DNA from: Girardinichthys multiradiatus
Lineage: Eukaryota; Chordata; Actinopteri; Cyprinodontiformes; Goodeidae
Assembly: GCF_021462225.1 (NCBI RefSeq)
Contig: NC_061800.1
Location: forward strand, 4,784,501 to 4,848,500
Direction: 5' to 3'
Length of the DNA stretch: 64,000 bases
Made by a program: the position numbers and the translations under genes. The first letter of the stretch is position 1; the number at the start of each line of letters is the position of its first letter. This document shows positions 11,099 through 23,560 of the stretch, piece by piece. The notes beneath the pieces are model-generated. The model worked only from the letters and a program-made list of their open reading frames with translations, ran no database searches and had not been told where the DNA came from.

Positions 11099-11116
11099 TG
11101 GTCCTTCGACGCCGGA
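11099..11116 (+). other. Retroviral primer binding site, tRNA-Tyr type
   Basis: TGGTCCTTCGACGCCGGA starts six bases after the LTR CA end. It is complementary to the 3' end of tRNA-Tyr (acceptor CGAAGGA plus CCA), apart from one extra or changed base in the middle. The same primer type is seen at 42,107. Confidence 0.65.
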
Positions 11117-12540
11117 TAATTTTTTAAACTAACTTAATCTTGTTTTTTTTGCAGTGACTGAAGAACCCTTATTGTTTTTCACAGCAGCTGCGGGAAGAGG
11201 TTATATTAGGTTTTTTCTTCCCTCTTCTGAATCATACAGCATGTTTGTTTATACTGTACCTTATATCAGATCCTGACAAAACTATGAAAGGCTTGGTTCT
11301 GCAGGTTCTTTTTTCTCCCTTTGGGGAAGGAAAGGAAACCTAATCAGTTCTGTGTTGCATAGGAATATTAAACCACTTGTTTTCTAAGATATCACCAGCT
11401 AAAACATTTAAAACGTTTGAGAGTAATCGGTTTTGTTAAACACATTTTCCTTGATAAAACAAACCTTTAAAATGAGAATGGAAGAAATTGGGTTATTTTT
11501 GAAGGTAAGGAAGAATCTGATTGGACAGTGGTACCACACAAAAATTAAACTAATCTCATATTCCCTAAAAGACTCTGCATAGAAAAGGCCTTCAGAACCG
11601 TGGAATTATTTCCCACCGCAGAACCAAATTTTTTCAAGCATTCTTTTTCTTTGTTTTAAAACAGATCTGTGTTTTTGTTTTGGTTTTTAGGGTTTTTTTT
11701 TAGCATAATGTTTGTCTGAAGCTTCTTATGAACTGGGTTAGAAGCAAATATGATCTGAGATAAATTAGGAGCTGTGAACTAATAATTTTAAATCTGATTA
11801 TTGTCCAAGCAGAAACAATATATTTAGCCAATCCTTCAATCTCTGCAGAAAGTTAACATCATTGTTCAATGCAGCAGTACTCGACCTGCGGTTCCCGGAC
11901 TCCTGAAGCCCTTAAGCCATAGATTTTGGGTCCATAAAATTATAATACTTAATTAAAGGTAGACCGATTACCTATTAAAAACAGATATAAGCCAATGATG
12001 GGTTCCAGTCATTTGGTGGCTTTGAAATGCAATAATACTCAAAATTTCTACTCTGGGTGACACAGATTGGGGTTGAAGAGTTTTGTTTTGGAACCAAGGT
12101 TAGGATTCTTATAACGGAATAAAGATAAGAAAATCCATCATTTTAGGAAAATAAAATAAATAAAAGCCCTCTCAACACTAAAGATGATGGTCGGCTCAAA
12201 CTCCAGTCTCCTTGTTTGATTTCTTAGGGTTTAAAGATTAAAAGAATACATAGGAGTAGAAAGGTACACAGGGTAATTTCAGATTACTAAATCATAAAAT
12301 ATTGGAACATTTATCAGCATTTAGATTATTAAAGAGGGGTTCTAGTAATAACTTTCTCCCCAACTCTTAAAATTTAAATAGCCAAATTAAGGAAAATTAT
12401 ATGTGTCCTCCCTTTGAAACACTATGTGGAACAAAGTCCAGTTTGGAGTCAAGCTTCTTATCTTAATTTCTGATTAAGTCAAACACTGCAGTTTTTGTTT
12501 TGTTTGGGTAGACCATAAAAATATCAACGCCGGCTTAAAA
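11117..12540. other. Presumed ERV leader and unknown sequence
   Basis: Follows the primer binding site, so its beginning should be a retroviral leader. I could not recognise gag or pol in any frame before the Tc1 insertion. Confidence 0.35.
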
Positions 12541-12542
12541 TA

Positions 12543-14151
12543 CAGGTCCTTCTCAAAATATTAGCATATTGTGATAAAGTTCATTATTTTCCATAATGTC
12601 ATGATGAAAATTTAACATTCATATATTTTAGATTTATTGCACACTAACTGAAATATTTCAGGTCTTTTATTGTCTTAATACGGAGGATTTTGGCATACAG
12701 CTCATGAAAACCCAAAATTCCTATCTCACAAAATTAGCATATTTCATCCGACCAATAAAAGAAAAGTGTTTTTAATACAAAAAATGTCAACCTTCAAATA
12801 ATCATGTACAGTTATGCACTCAATACTTGGTCAGGAATCCTTTTGCAGAAATGACTGCTTCAATGCGGCGTGGCATGGAAGCAATCAGCCTGTGGCACTG
12901 CTGAGGTCTTATGGAGGCCCGGGATGCTTCGATAGCGGCCTTTAGCTCATCCAGAGTGTTGGGTCTTGAGTCTCTCAACGTTCTCTTCACAATATCCCAC
13001 AGATTCTCTATGGGGTTCAGGTCAGGAGAGTTGGCAGGCCAATTGAGCACAGTGATACCATGGTCAGTAAACCATTTACCAGTGGTTTTGGCACTGTGAG
13101 CAGGTGCCAGGTCGTGCTGAAAAATGAAATCTTCATCTCCATAAAGCTTTTCAGCAGATGGAAGCATGAAGTGCTCCAAAATCTCCTGATAGCTAGCTGC
13201 ATTGACCCTGCCCTTGATAAAACACAGTGGACCAACACCAGCAGCTGACACGGCACCCCAGACCATCACTGACTGTGGGTACTTGACACTGGACTTCGGC
13301 ATTTTGGCATTTCCTTCTCCCCAGTCTTCCTCCAGACTCTGGCACCTTGATTTCCGAATGACATGCAGAATTTGCTTTCATCCGAAAAAAGTACTTTGGA
13401 CCACTGAGCAACAGTCCAGTGCTGCTTCTCTGTAGCCCAAGTCAGGCGCTTCTGCTGCTGTTTCTGGTTCAAAAGTGGCTTGACCTGGGGAATGCGGCAC
13501 CTGTAGCCCATTTCCTGCACACGCCTGTGCACGGTGGCTCTGGATGTTTCTACTCCAGACTCAGTCCACTGCTTCCGCAGGTCCCCCAAGGTCTGGAATT
13601 GGCCCTTCTCCACAATCTTCCTCAGGGTCCGGTCACCTCTTCTCGTTGTGCAGCGTTTTCTGCCACACTTTTTCCTTCCCACAGACTTCCCACTGAGGTG
13701 CCTTGATACAGCACTCTGGGAACAGCCTATTCGTTCAGAAATTTCTTTCTGTGTCTTACCCTCTTGCTTGAGGGTGTCAATAGTGGCCTTCTGGACAGCA
13801 GTCAAGTCGGCAGTCTTACCCATGATTGGGGTTTTGAGTGATGAACCAGGCTGGGAGTTTTAAAGGCCTCAGGAATCTTTTGCAGGTGTTTAGAGTTAAC
13901 TCGTTGATTCAGATGATTAGGTTCATAGCTCGTTTAGAGACCATTTTAATGATATGCTAATTTTGTGAGATAGGAATTTTGGGTTTTTATGAGCTGTATG
14001 CCAAAATCATCCGTATTAAGACAATAAAAGACCTAAAATATTTCAGTTAGTGTGCAATGAATCTAAAATATATGAATGTTAAATTTTCATCATGACATTA
14101 TGGAAAATAATGAACTTTATCACAATATGCTAATATTTTGAGAAGGACCTG
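12543..14151 (-). mobile_element. Tc1-like DNA transposon, copy 1 (defective)
   Basis: A complete element of 1,609 bp between TA target duplications at 12,541-12,542 and 14,152-14,153. The terminal inverted repeats are long, about 200 bp each (roughly 12,543-12,741 and 13,953-14,151), and begin CAGGTCCTTCTCAAAATATT. Transposase lies on the minus strand in the middle. The sequence is almost the same as copy 2 at 28,505, so the family moved recently in this lineage. Confidence 0.95.
12820..13823 (-). pseudogene. Tc1-family transposase, one frameshift
   Basis: Cut-and-paste DDE transposase in two overlapping frames, 13,266-13,823 and 12,820-13,302. Compared with the intact copy at 28,783, one base is missing near 13,297-13,298. 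The N-terminal half holds the two helix-turn-helix DNA-binding regions (KEISERIGCSQSAVSRHLSG and the downstream Arg-rich part) and the first catalytic Asp in FSDESKF. The other half holds FQHDLAPAHSAK and the NSPDLNPIENLWD motif with the third acidic residue. Inactive as written. Confidence 0.93.
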
Positions 14152-14153
14152 TA

Positions 14154-15389
14154 CATCTTTGCATTTAACCTGAGCAGAGAAATTCTTGAATGCAGCAGCG
14201 ATCAAATTGAGCCAAACAAAAAGAGAACTATAACAATAACTCTCAGGATTGTAGTTATTATTATTACAGAGTTACGGTACAAAGAATTGGCAAAAGGTTT
14301 CAGCATCAGACAATTTGGATTCATTTAAGAGAAAACTGTTGCTGTGCTTCTAAATAGTTTGAGATCTCTTTGGACTATGTGCACTCATCTTAAAAATGAT
14401 CCTGAAGATTGTCATAACAAAATTGATCAATTACAGCATTAAAAGATATGGCTGAGAAAACAAATTCTGAAAAGAGATTGTTAAAAATTTCTTTGAATTC
14501 TTGAAGCTTCAAATTTGGCCATTTGTTTGTCTTTGATGTTTTGTCTTTGTTTTGTTGGACTGAATGTTTGATTATATGTTGCATGACACAATAATCCATG
14601 TTTAGAATAATGTTTCTAAATCCCAGATTAATTAAAACTTTGAGTTTTCAAGAGAGTTAAGAAGCAGCTTGTTTCTGAGGTAGGTGCATGTTAACAGTTT
14701 TGCAGTTCAAGGTACACTAAGATGGGTTGAAATGAAGAAACTGTGGGTCCTGCACATAGGCTGTCCATCAGAGGTTGGTTCTGCCTGACTCCGCCCACCT
14801 ACCAGGTTGGTTCATGCCTTTGCTTTCATGGTAACGCTCAGCACCTCCCTTCCTGACTTTTAACAATGTTTAACAGACAATAGAATCAAAATGCTTGTAG
14901 TGATTGTTGCCTTAAAAACATGTTTTTTGTATAATAATTAAGGATGTAGCATGAATTTTAGATTTATGTGTTTTACTGTTAAAAGGTTAATGGAATAGTT
15001 TAAACTAGTTTGAAGAATTAGTTTTGCATGCAGAACAATTGGTGATTTATTAGATTGAAAGTTTCCCTGGTGCCATTAAGCTAGCTGACAGTTCAAGATA
15101 TGCCAAAAGTAAGGAATATATTTTTGATAAAGAATCAGAATTATGATTTCATACTTGGTGGGAATTATTTATTAGATTAAATTTGTAGAGTGTATGCATC
15201 AAAATTACATTAGATTTCCATTAATCTAATACTTATCTTCATACAAGACAAATCAGGATGATATGTGAAATATTTCTAAGTGAAATATTGATGAACTGTA
15301 TAACAACTGAAGTTTGTGTTTTGTTGTTAATGGAACTGAATTGCAGTTAAAAACATTTGGATTTTATTTATGTTGCTTTCGTTAAATTC
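14154..15389. other. No gene recognised
   Basis: AT-rich sequence between the Tc1 copy and the first miR-430 hairpins. A 69-codon minus open frame at 14,390-14,599 has no recognisable features and I treat it as chance. Confidence 0.4.
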
Positions 15390-16490
15390 ATAGTGACACA
15401 TAGTTATGCCAGAATTCATTTCTTTGGTTCTAGGTAATGTAAGTGCTATTTGTTGGGGTAGTCTTGTTGTTGTTTACTTTAAAAATGATGCTTTGATTTC
15501 TTCAGCACATTAAACTGTCAATTCTATTACCCTAACTTGAGCACAGTCTTGGACTGACTCAGAAAGTGCTTCATGTTATGGCAATTAAAATTTGATAACA
15601 TCTTCTGTGACTATTAAAGAGGTGATTTTGTCACGGTCACTCTTGTACCACCTGAAAAGATGCATTCATGGGATTTTAATATCCAAGTGCTTCTCTTTGA
15701 GGTTGTCTTTTTTGTGACTTTATCATCAACAAGAAACAACAGCAATCATCCATTAGAAGGTAAAATGATTACCTTAACACAGGCACTGACTTGGTTTCTT
15801 TATACAATAAGTGCTAATTGTTGGGGTAGTCTCATTGTATTCAACTCAGTAGGGAATCTTATGACAGACTTTACTGAATAGTGGAAGAACTCATTCAAAT
15901 GTAATTTCTGTCACTCTAACTTAAGCGTAGTCTTGACTAGACTTTAAAAGTGCTACTTGTGGAGCCGTTGAAATAGGGAAAAATCTGCTGTGATTATGTA
16001 AGCAGTAATTTTAATGGAATCCCTCTTAGAAGCACACAAACAAGGCACCAGAAGTCAACACCTACAGTAAATTACCTTAACATTGGCACTGACTTGATTT
16101 CTGGTATACAGTAATTGCTATTTATTGGGGTAGTCTTGTTGTTGTTTACTTAAAAAATGATGCTTTGATTTCTTCAGCACATTAAACTGTCAATTCTATT
16201 ACCCTAACTTGAGCACAGTCTTGGACTGACTCAGAAAGTGCTCCATTTTAGGGTAATTAAAATTTGACAATATCTTCTGTGACTATTAAAGAGGTGATTT
16301 TGTCACGGTCACTCTTGGACCACCTCAAAAGATGCATTCATGGGATTTTAATATCCAAGTGCTTCTCTTTGAGGTTGTCTTTTTTGTGACTTTATCATCA
16401 ACAAGAAAAAACAGCAAACATCCATTAGAAGGTAAAAAGATTACCTTAACGCAGGCACTGATGTCATTTCTCTGTACAGTAAGTTTATCT
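15390..16490 (+). ncRNA. mir430: Outlying miR-430 mini-cluster
   Basis: About 1.1 kb with the same modules as the main array, 15 kb to its left. Mature-like sites start at 15,440 (b1 type), 15,563 (d1), 15,683 (c2), 15,808 (b4), 15,947 (d3), 16,235 (d1) and 16,355 (c2). A further site at 16,112 has lost the seed (TAATTGCT instead of TAAGTGCT). Two c2 hairpins 672 bp apart mark a repeated unit shorter than the 952 bp of the main array. The group ends abruptly at about 16,485, within what should be a b2 hairpin, so it is cut at that side. No P (promoter) module is seen here. These hairpins may depend on a promoter elsewhere or be silent. Confidence 0.85.
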
Positions 16491-16680
16491 AACTTTTATA
16501 TTTATTGCTTGATATCTATTATTATGGTATTATTACAAATTTGAATGTGTTCATTTCCATCGTTGTTTAGTTGGACTATGGAAGCCTAACTTCCAGCAGG
16601 TTAGAGTTCCTGTTTCTAAGCATATTTCTAGAGGAGCTTCCTATGACCGCCCACCTGTACCAGACTGGTAACAGGGCAGC

Positions 16681-17850
16681 TTGAAGCGCAGAAGCCACTC
16701 AGGAGAGGCAGCAGGATTTTTGAGTTTTGTTTATAATTTGTTTTCTTTGAAAAAAAACAAAAACTGTTTGCTTTCTGTACCAGAAGAAAGGATATTCCAC
16801 TTCAAGGTCACGATGCAGCTATCTGTTCTGATGCTAATGATTGGTATTGCAAGTATTTTTATTATTCTTGTGTTCATTTGGGGAAAGGTACAGCAAATAT
16901 AATTTGTGGCTAATTTGAGTAATTACGCCAATAGTACTCATCAGCTGATTCGAAGGGAGATTCATCACTTTTCTGACTACCATGATCATGCTGATAATGT
17001 CTGGTGGCAACTGATGCATCAAACTGTGAGGAAGATAAGAAATGACAGTTGCTATGTTTGTTGTTTGATTTCACGTGCTATTAATGATCAACCATTTTTA
17101 GTACCTGTTCCTACTTTCTTTCCAGATAGGCAACATAACCAGCTGGTGGAGGTTATTTTTCCTTGGGTGAGGAATTATACTGTAAGGCAAAGCAGAAATG
17201 TTAGTAGATTTTCTAGTGAGCCTAATTTAATATGTGCTACTACAGGAATTCTTTATAGATTTTGCGGTAATAGGAATCAATGAGATATCCAGATATAGGT
17301 ACAGATATTTGTATCGCACAGGAGGAAAACACACCTTATTTCCTTGGAAAGACAGAAGGTTGCAAAACTATTATATCTGTTTTATGTGCTTTAATCAACA
17401 GACATAAATTTGAGTCATGTCCTATCAGAACTGCTGCTTCTACCATTTCAGGATCTTTGGTCCAAGATCCCTTTGTGTTAACTCTTAATCTTACAGCCGT
17501 ACCGAATGGAAGTAGGTTGTATGGCCAGGCAGGTAAATTAACCAGAGTTCTTGTTACTTTTCCTGGTAGAGATGGGTACTCATTTCCTAAGAACATGGTT
17601 TGGATGTGTGGAAATAGATCATATCTGTATCTGCCTGCTAATCGGTCTGGAGTATGTTATCTAGCTCACTTACTACCTACAGTCACAACTTATAATTCAA
17701 TCAGCCCATTATTAGAGAGGAAGGGTTCACTGTTCTGACCGAGGAGCAGCAAGCTCTTAGAACATGAGTTTGCAAAGTAGAATGGCTTTGGATTGTCTGT
17801 TAGCTGAGAGGGGTGATGGTTTTGAAGAATTTGTTTTCTTTTAATTGTGA
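16681..17850 (+). pseudogene. env: Retroviral envelope remnant, plus strand
   Basis: Env of a lineage different from ERV-1 and ERV-2. The first piece (16,681-16,902) ends in a hydrophobic leader (LMLMIGIASIFIILVFIWG) and a TAA. The second, in the same frame, runs 16,906-17,283 and has a CYVC motif of the surface-subunit C-x2-C kind. A frameshift near 17,280 leads to the third piece (to 17,738) with MVWMCGNRSYLYLP and GVCYLAHL, the usual end of a gamma-type surface subunit. Shortly after, at about 17,765-17,840, SLQSRMALDCLLAERGD matches the immunosuppressive-like stretch of the transmembrane subunit. The anchor is missing. It has at least one stop, one frameshift and a large deletion. Confidence 0.75.
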
Positions 17851-18631
17851 TTACATTGTAATCAGAAGAAAGGAGTTGTAATGGAAATTCTTGTATTAAG
17901 TGTTCTAAGGTGTTCCAAAGTGTATGACCTTAAGGTTACCTTTCTTTCTTCAGAACATCTGTGTTAGAGGAGGAAGCTGTAAAAGCCAGTATCAGACATT
18001 TAATGGTTAAAACCCATTCATTTTAGGTGATGTCTCAGGAAAAGCAGATGGTCTGCTCATAGATAACTTTGTTACCTCTGACCCGAGGAGGGTCTAGGGC
18101 CATAAAGCACAAACTCTTTTAAGTTGAGATAACACCCACATACTCTTTAAATACTGTGTAAATGTTGACACCACACTGAACCCAAAGACAAATGACTATG
18201 ATGACACAGAAAAGGTTTATTTTACCGAGCTACAAAATAAAGACCACTACTCCTATGATGACATGTTGCAAATGAAAATATCTTTGACACCTGAGTGTAC
18301 TCATAATTGTACTTCATAAAATGACTATATAGCAGAAAATCGAAAGAAGTTTCTATTTATGTGAAATGAGAAAAAGTACAATGATGACATGAACAAGGCT
18401 TGTCTTAATTCTTTTCCTTTTATTACATTTTGTTTTCTTTGATTTATTATATTGTTTTATTATTATTGTACTCTACCATGGTTGATGGTCGCCTTGGGCG
18501 GAGGGGCGTGTGAGTATTTTTCCCACAATATAATCTGCTTACCGTCCGTGGATTTTTCGCTCACACAGAGTGTTTTCTTTTACGTGTATCTAATCACGTT
18601 GTTTAAGTGCTTGTCAGATTGCATCTGACTC
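17851..18631. other. No gene recognised
   Basis: AT-rich sequence after the env remnant. A possible 3' LTR of that element could lie here, but I cannot fix its ends. Confidence 0.35.
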
Positions 18632-18810
18632 GATGCAATCTGCTGGGTTTCCTTAGACAGAAAAACTTTTTATCCAATTTGAATAAATAACTGAATCTGA
18701 CTGCACTGTTTAATGGTTAGGATTAATTGGAATGTATGTACCTGACTTTTGTGAAGTGCCTTGAGACATGTGTTGTGAATTGGCGCTATATAAATAAACT
18801 GAATTGAATT
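18632..18810 (+). repeat. LINE/SINE-like 3' tail, copy 1
   Basis: Ends in GTGAATTGGCGCTATATAAA and a TGAATTGAATT simple tail, a tail common on fish retroposons. The whole 180 bases, from GATGCAATCTGCTGG on, align with the opposite-strand copy at 19,704-19,920. The 5' end of the element may extend to about 18,490. Confidence 0.7.
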
Positions 18811-18888
18811 GCTTGTTTGAACTTGTTTCCAGCACCGACAAAATTAGAACCATGATCACAGAGCAGTTATTGAACAGTTCCTCTAAGG

Positions 18889-19703
18889 CTAATAAAGCAT
18901 CTCAGTGCTTTGATAAATGAGTCTGTTGACAAGTCTTCGAGCATTTGGATATGTACGCCTCTATAGTAAAGATATGAAAATTAGGCCATATTTTTTGTAC
19001 TCCTTGCGGGCTTTCTTAATAATGAAGGGGCCGAAACAGACCATGCCACTGTATGTGAAAGGTGCTGAAGTTTCAACACGTTCTTTAGGTAGTTCAGCCA
19101 TTCTCTTCCTCACTGTTGGCTGTCGGAGTTTTCTGCAAAGCACTCAATAGTGTGTTAGCTAGCCACCTGCTTAATTCCACCAATGACTCGGAATCCATTG
19201 GCCCCAAGTACCATTTGTGTCTGGCTTCAACCCTGATTGTACATTTTAGTGGACACAATCAGCTCAGTAATATGACAACCATTTGGCAAGGTCACTGGGA
19301 GTTTAACTTTGTGACAGAGAGATTACTGTTTTAACCTCCCAACTACACGGAGTCCTTCAGACCAAATGGGATCAAGATTGAAAAGAGAGCTTGAGTATAG
19401 AAAGTCTTATTTGCTTTGAAGCTTCTTTGCCTCATTGGGGAAAGCTTGCTGTTGTACAATCGTAATCACTGCTTCAGCAGCCTTTTCACGCTCCTCGACA
19501 GTCACATATTCTTTGTGTCATTATGGTTAGACCCCAGCCTCTTGATTCTTGCAACCACCTTGAGAAGAGCTGTCCAAGAGGAAAACCGATTTACATGTTC
19601 GAGGATGTCATACTGACTTCAATTGCATGCACCTGAATTGTCTAACTTCTTGATCACCAACTAGCAATTTTGTTGGCATGTTGGTTGTTAAATGTAGCTC
19701 ACT
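18889..19703 (-). pseudogene. BEL/Pao integrase remnant
   Basis: The minus strand shows VEEREKAAEAVITIVQQQAF near 19,480, the standard start of the BEL/Pao integrase zinc-binding region. Towards 18,961 come KRMAELPKERVETSAPFTYS and then FGPFIIKKARK, which match the run-up to the integrase core. The catalytic core beyond this is missing. A SINE-like tail separates it from the RNase H part. Several frame breaks. Confidence 0.75.
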
Positions 19704-19920
19704 GAATTCAATTAAATTCATTTTTATTTATATAGCGCCAATTCACAACACAGGTTGTCTCAAGGCACTTTTCAAAGTCAATTCAGTCAAATCATACAGA
19801 TTTCAAGTCGGGTACATACATTCCAGTTAATCCTAACTATCAAGAAGTGCAGTCGGATTAGGTTTATTATTCAAATTGGTTAAGAGTTTTTCTGCCTACG
19901 GAAGTCCAGCAGATTGCATC
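19704..19920 (-). repeat. LINE/SINE-like 3' tail, copy 2 (inverted)
   Basis: Same family as 18,632-18,810 but on the minus strand, ending in the CGCTATATAAATAAA tail at its left end. It sits inside the BEL/Pao remnant, so it arrived later than that element. Confidence 0.75.
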
Positions 19921-20595
19921 AAATCAGTGACAGTGGCAGAATTCACTCCTCCTGGATGAGCATGGAGAGACGGTGGACAGTCGCTTGCATTGACTTTGCA
20001 GCAATCCCTCAAACTTAGCATGCATATAGAGACAGTGGAGAGGAAAACTCTCTTTTCTCATGCTCCCATAGAAACTCCGGCCCATGCAACCAGTTTGTCG
20101 AATGAATGTCTGAAGCACAAAAGCCTCGGGAAGCATGATCGGCCGGGTTTTCTGAGGTCTCCACATAATGCCGCTGATTAATATCACTGTTATCTCTAAT
20201 CAGATGAACACGGCTTGCAATGAATATGCGTGTTGATATACCCGCGCAACACTTGTGAGTCTGTCCAGAAAAATTCTTGATCAATCTTCATGTCAAGTTC
20301 ACATCTTAGCATTACGCTGACTTTTGTAGAAACCACTGTCGCCATGATAATATCAGTATACTTGTGACCTTTGAGGGAGCAACCCTTGCTTTTGCCATCA
20401 CTACACTGCAATGGACTTCACTCTTATCATTTTTGAACCCGAGGTAAGAACATACACCATATCCCACATGGCTGGCATCTGAAAATGGCGCAACTCTAAT
20501 CTGACAATGTTATTAAAGTCGGGTGGGTGGTAACATCTTGGAATTGAGGCTTCTTTCAACTTCAGCTGACCATTTAACCATTCCCCCCAACCTTG
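19921..20595 (-). pseudogene. BEL/Pao RT-RNase H remnant
   Basis: The minus strand reads FWTDSQVLRGYINTH, then IRDNSDINQRHYVETSENPA followed by DHASRG, and WLHGPEFLWEHE. These are hallmarks of the BEL/Pao RNase H region. Upstream, in broken frames to about 20,595, are the HHFSDAS-like and VATVVSTKVS-like stretches of the connection domain. It belongs with the integrase remnant at 18,889-19,703, and both are cut by the SINE-like tail. Non-functional. Confidence 0.85.
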
Positions 20596-21911
20596 TCATA
20601 TTGTGTGGAACCAGGAGACCCTAGTGCAGGCAACCACCATGACAGAGACAGAGAGAAGGTTCAAACAAGTTTATTTTCAGGAAGCGACTGTTTCAGGATC
20701 AGCCGGTGTTGGCACAGCGGGTCTCAGAACTGGAGGAAGACATGAGCGTGAGTTTATGGAGGTAAGTGCATGGTGGATTTGCAGTAAGGACGAAGACGCT
20801 TACTTGTAGGTGGAAGGAGAGGATCCGGGAAGGGTGAGTAGACCATGGAGACTGAGTTTGGCATGCTGGTGTGAGCAACGAGGAGTTCCTTCCAGATGGT
20901 AAGCACTGTTGGATGTTTGACAGACAGAGAGTTGAGCATAAGCTGTGTTCCTGGGCTTCTGTGCTCTTTCTTTGTGCTTGCTGATCCAGGGAAACAAGTG
21001 AAGGCTTTAAGAGGTGATTTAATGCACTCAAGTATTATCCACCAGACGAAGGACGGATCAAAGACGGAGACACCGTAGCGGTATTATGGAATCAGAGTTT
21101 GAAACATTCTTTCTGGGGTGCCAGCCAGGTCTCTCTCCTGACATATTTATTCTGCCATCCAAAATCCCGCACAAGGGAAAAAAAGCAGAGACATGCTCAT
21201 CACCTGAAACATTAATGGAGAATCACCCAACAACCATAATTTAATTGTCCCCAGCAAAAAACAACAAAAATCAACAATAGTCTATACAATAAGAATTGAC
21301 TCAGTTCAGTCAATTGCAGTTCAAACAAAAATAAGCCAGTCCAGGCTTTTCCTCTCGCCAGTCCAATCCATCCAAAAAACTAATAGAAGAAACAACTCCA
21401 TTTCGTATTTTTTATACACGCACAAGGAAGCAAAACAAACACTGTGCTCGGCGGCACATAAAGTTAGGCAACCTGTATCAGCATCTTTAAGCTGACAGGT
21501 TGTTTTGTCACTCACGGTACCGGCGTTTTGAAACACTCGATCCAAATGGTGAGCTTTTGATGTGAGCCAGACGAACTCTCAGGTAATCCAAGATCTGCTA
21601 CTGTTGTCTCACGAACTGTCAATGCCACACACCCCACTGCCACGCATCAGTTCTCCCAGCGGCGTTCCAACCGGAAAACAACGTTTTTTGCGCCAGAGGA
21701 CGCACTTCATAAAAAAAGAAATGGGCGTGGAGGTGAACAAAATGCGTGTCCAATCAGGCCGCCACACAGGGTCTTCCGAACGGTAAACACTCAAAGTGAG
21801 TAAACAATCTGTCCAAGATACCGCACCCTGTTGGCGGTCAGAGGTCTCGGAGTTCTTCCGGTCCTTGGTCCCCAGAAGCGATCACACACTCTACACTGAC
21901 TCTTAAATGAA
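20596..21911. other. No gene recognised
   Basis: About 1.3 kb with several short chance frames on both strands. I see no motif in any of them. Confidence 0.35.
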
Positions 21912-22425
21912 TGACTCTCTAACACTTTCTAACTTTCAGCTCCTTTAATCTAAATTAGCCAGTGGAATGATTACAGATATCAGCGCTGAGGCTCCTGCCT
22001 CAGACCACCACCGCCGACTGTGTAAGGATGACAAAAGAGCCCGAAAGAAGGTCACATGTAGTTTTATATCTGGTACTCCAATGCAATGGATGTGCCCTCC
22101 CTCAGTGATTATCAGTAGACTATGTGTCACCATGTGTCTATCTGGTATGTTGTGTAGTAGCGGGTGTCCATCCTTAATCTAAGTGTGCCGTGGCTTTCTA
22201 ATCAAACCAGTTATACCGGCTGCTCCCCCATCAAACCCAGTGCGCCATCCTCAGGTCATTCATGACAACACTTGGGCCATTTATCCTTGTAATGTGTGTC
22301 GATGAGCATTCTTATCCTATTCTAACAAAAGGGAAACATTAGAACTTATGCTTTATATCACTATGGTATAAATGAGAAAAACAGCTATGAGCTATGAGTC
22401 ATATTAATAAAGGTTATTCCTAACA
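21912..22425 (-). repeat. Probable retroviral LTR
   Basis: On the minus strand a TGTTAGGAATAACC start at 22,425 follows a purine tract, and the segment ends in GAGAGTCA at 21,912 (about 514 bp). A TATA element, GATATAAAAC in minus sense, lies at about 22,061-22,070. The TGTTAGG start resembles the ERV-2 LTR. The internal region would lie to the right, where a Gypsy fragment and an env remnant of the same strand (24,480-24,880) are found. Confidence 0.45.
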
Positions 22426-22437
22426 TCCCCCCTGATG
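22426..22437 (-). other. Possible polypurine tract
   Basis: Minus-strand TCATCAGGGGGGA lies directly before the proposed LTR start at 22,425. Confidence 0.4.
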
Positions 22438-22639
22438 AGGTGTCATTTAAAGGCACCTCACTAATTTAGATCAGTTAACCCTCTAGGCACTGGGTAGATC
22501 TTGGACCACCCGCAACTGGGTAAAGAAAGAAGAAGAGCCCGAGCGGAAAGGTCATATTTTCACCCCCAGTTAAGGAGTAATTCTCCATCCTGCCTGCCCT
22601 GGGCCGTTAAAAGACAGGGTCCACCGGCTTTGAAGCCCC

Positions 22640-23560
22640 CCTTCAAAGCCGGTGGACCCAGCTGGTGAACCAAGCTCAGAATAGTAAAGCCCCCAGATTC
22701 AGCTTACCTGCAACTCTTTTTGTGGGTCAGCATACATTGACTGTATCTGCACTTATAGACTCCGGCTGTGAACAGAATCTCATAGATCTGGATTTGGCAA
22801 ACCAGGCAGGAATAGAAGTGGAGTGCCTTGAATCACCACGTTCAGTTTTAGCTTTAGACGGAAAGAGACTATAACAGATAACACAACAAACCAAGCCAGT
22901 GGAACTACTGTTATCTGGCAGTCATAGGGAAAAAAACATAATTTTTTGTATTTCCAGTATTCTGGTTTTAGGATTCCCCTGGTTAGAACAACATAATCCA
23001 CATCTAGACTGTTCAAGGTGTCGTATAGAGTCCTGGTCCGCTAACTGCCATTCATCTTGTCAAAGATCAGTGTTCACACCAAGTCTACCCCCACAGGCTA
23101 GCAGTGAGGACGAAGGAATCGATTTGACTCATGTACCTCAAGAATACCATGACCTGAAGAGAATGTTTAGCAAGAATAAGGCTCTATCAGTACCTCCTCA
23201 CAGACCCTATGATAGTGCAATTAACCTTCCTCCCCAGCGCACCTTTGCCCTCTAGCAGACTCTACAACATTTCACGCCCTGAGCAGAAATCTATGGAAGA
23301 CTATATCAATGATTCCTTATCAGCAGGTATTATTCGTCCTTCCTCATCACCTCTAGGGGCGGGTTTCTTTTTTGTAGGGAAGAAGGATGGTTCATTGCGT
23401 CCCTGTATAGACTATAGGGGTTTAAATCAGATCACCATTAAGAATAAGTACCTACTTCCCCTCATCACTCCTGCTTTTGAACCCGTTTATGGTGCCATGG
23501 TTTTTTCTAAATTAGATCTTTGTAACGCTTACCACTCGAAATTGTTTACTGTAACTTGAG
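22640..23560 (+). pseudogene. Ty3/Gypsy (sushi-like chromovirus) protease-RT fragment
   Basis: Three frames in order. 22,665-22,874 carries the aspartic protease motif ALIDSGCEQNLIDLDLA. 22,899-23,255 carries VLGFPWLEQHNPHLDCS and the linker to RT. 23,209-23,559 carries RT residues [48 protein letters not shown] and [11 protein letters not shown], where it stops just after the first catalytic Asp. The motif set fits the sushi-ichi-type group from which several mammalian domesticated genes derive. Two frame breaks and loss of everything after RT motif A make it dead. Confidence 0.85.

Noticed and set aside
12911..13863. Plus-strand open frames over the Tc1 transposase (also at 28,874-29,827)
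   Set aside because: Antisense shadows that recur only because both Tc1 copies share the sequence.
20603..21078. Overlapping short frames on both strands near 20.6-21.1 kb
   Set aside because: No recognisable domain, no support from neighbouring elements, and composition like non-coding sequence.
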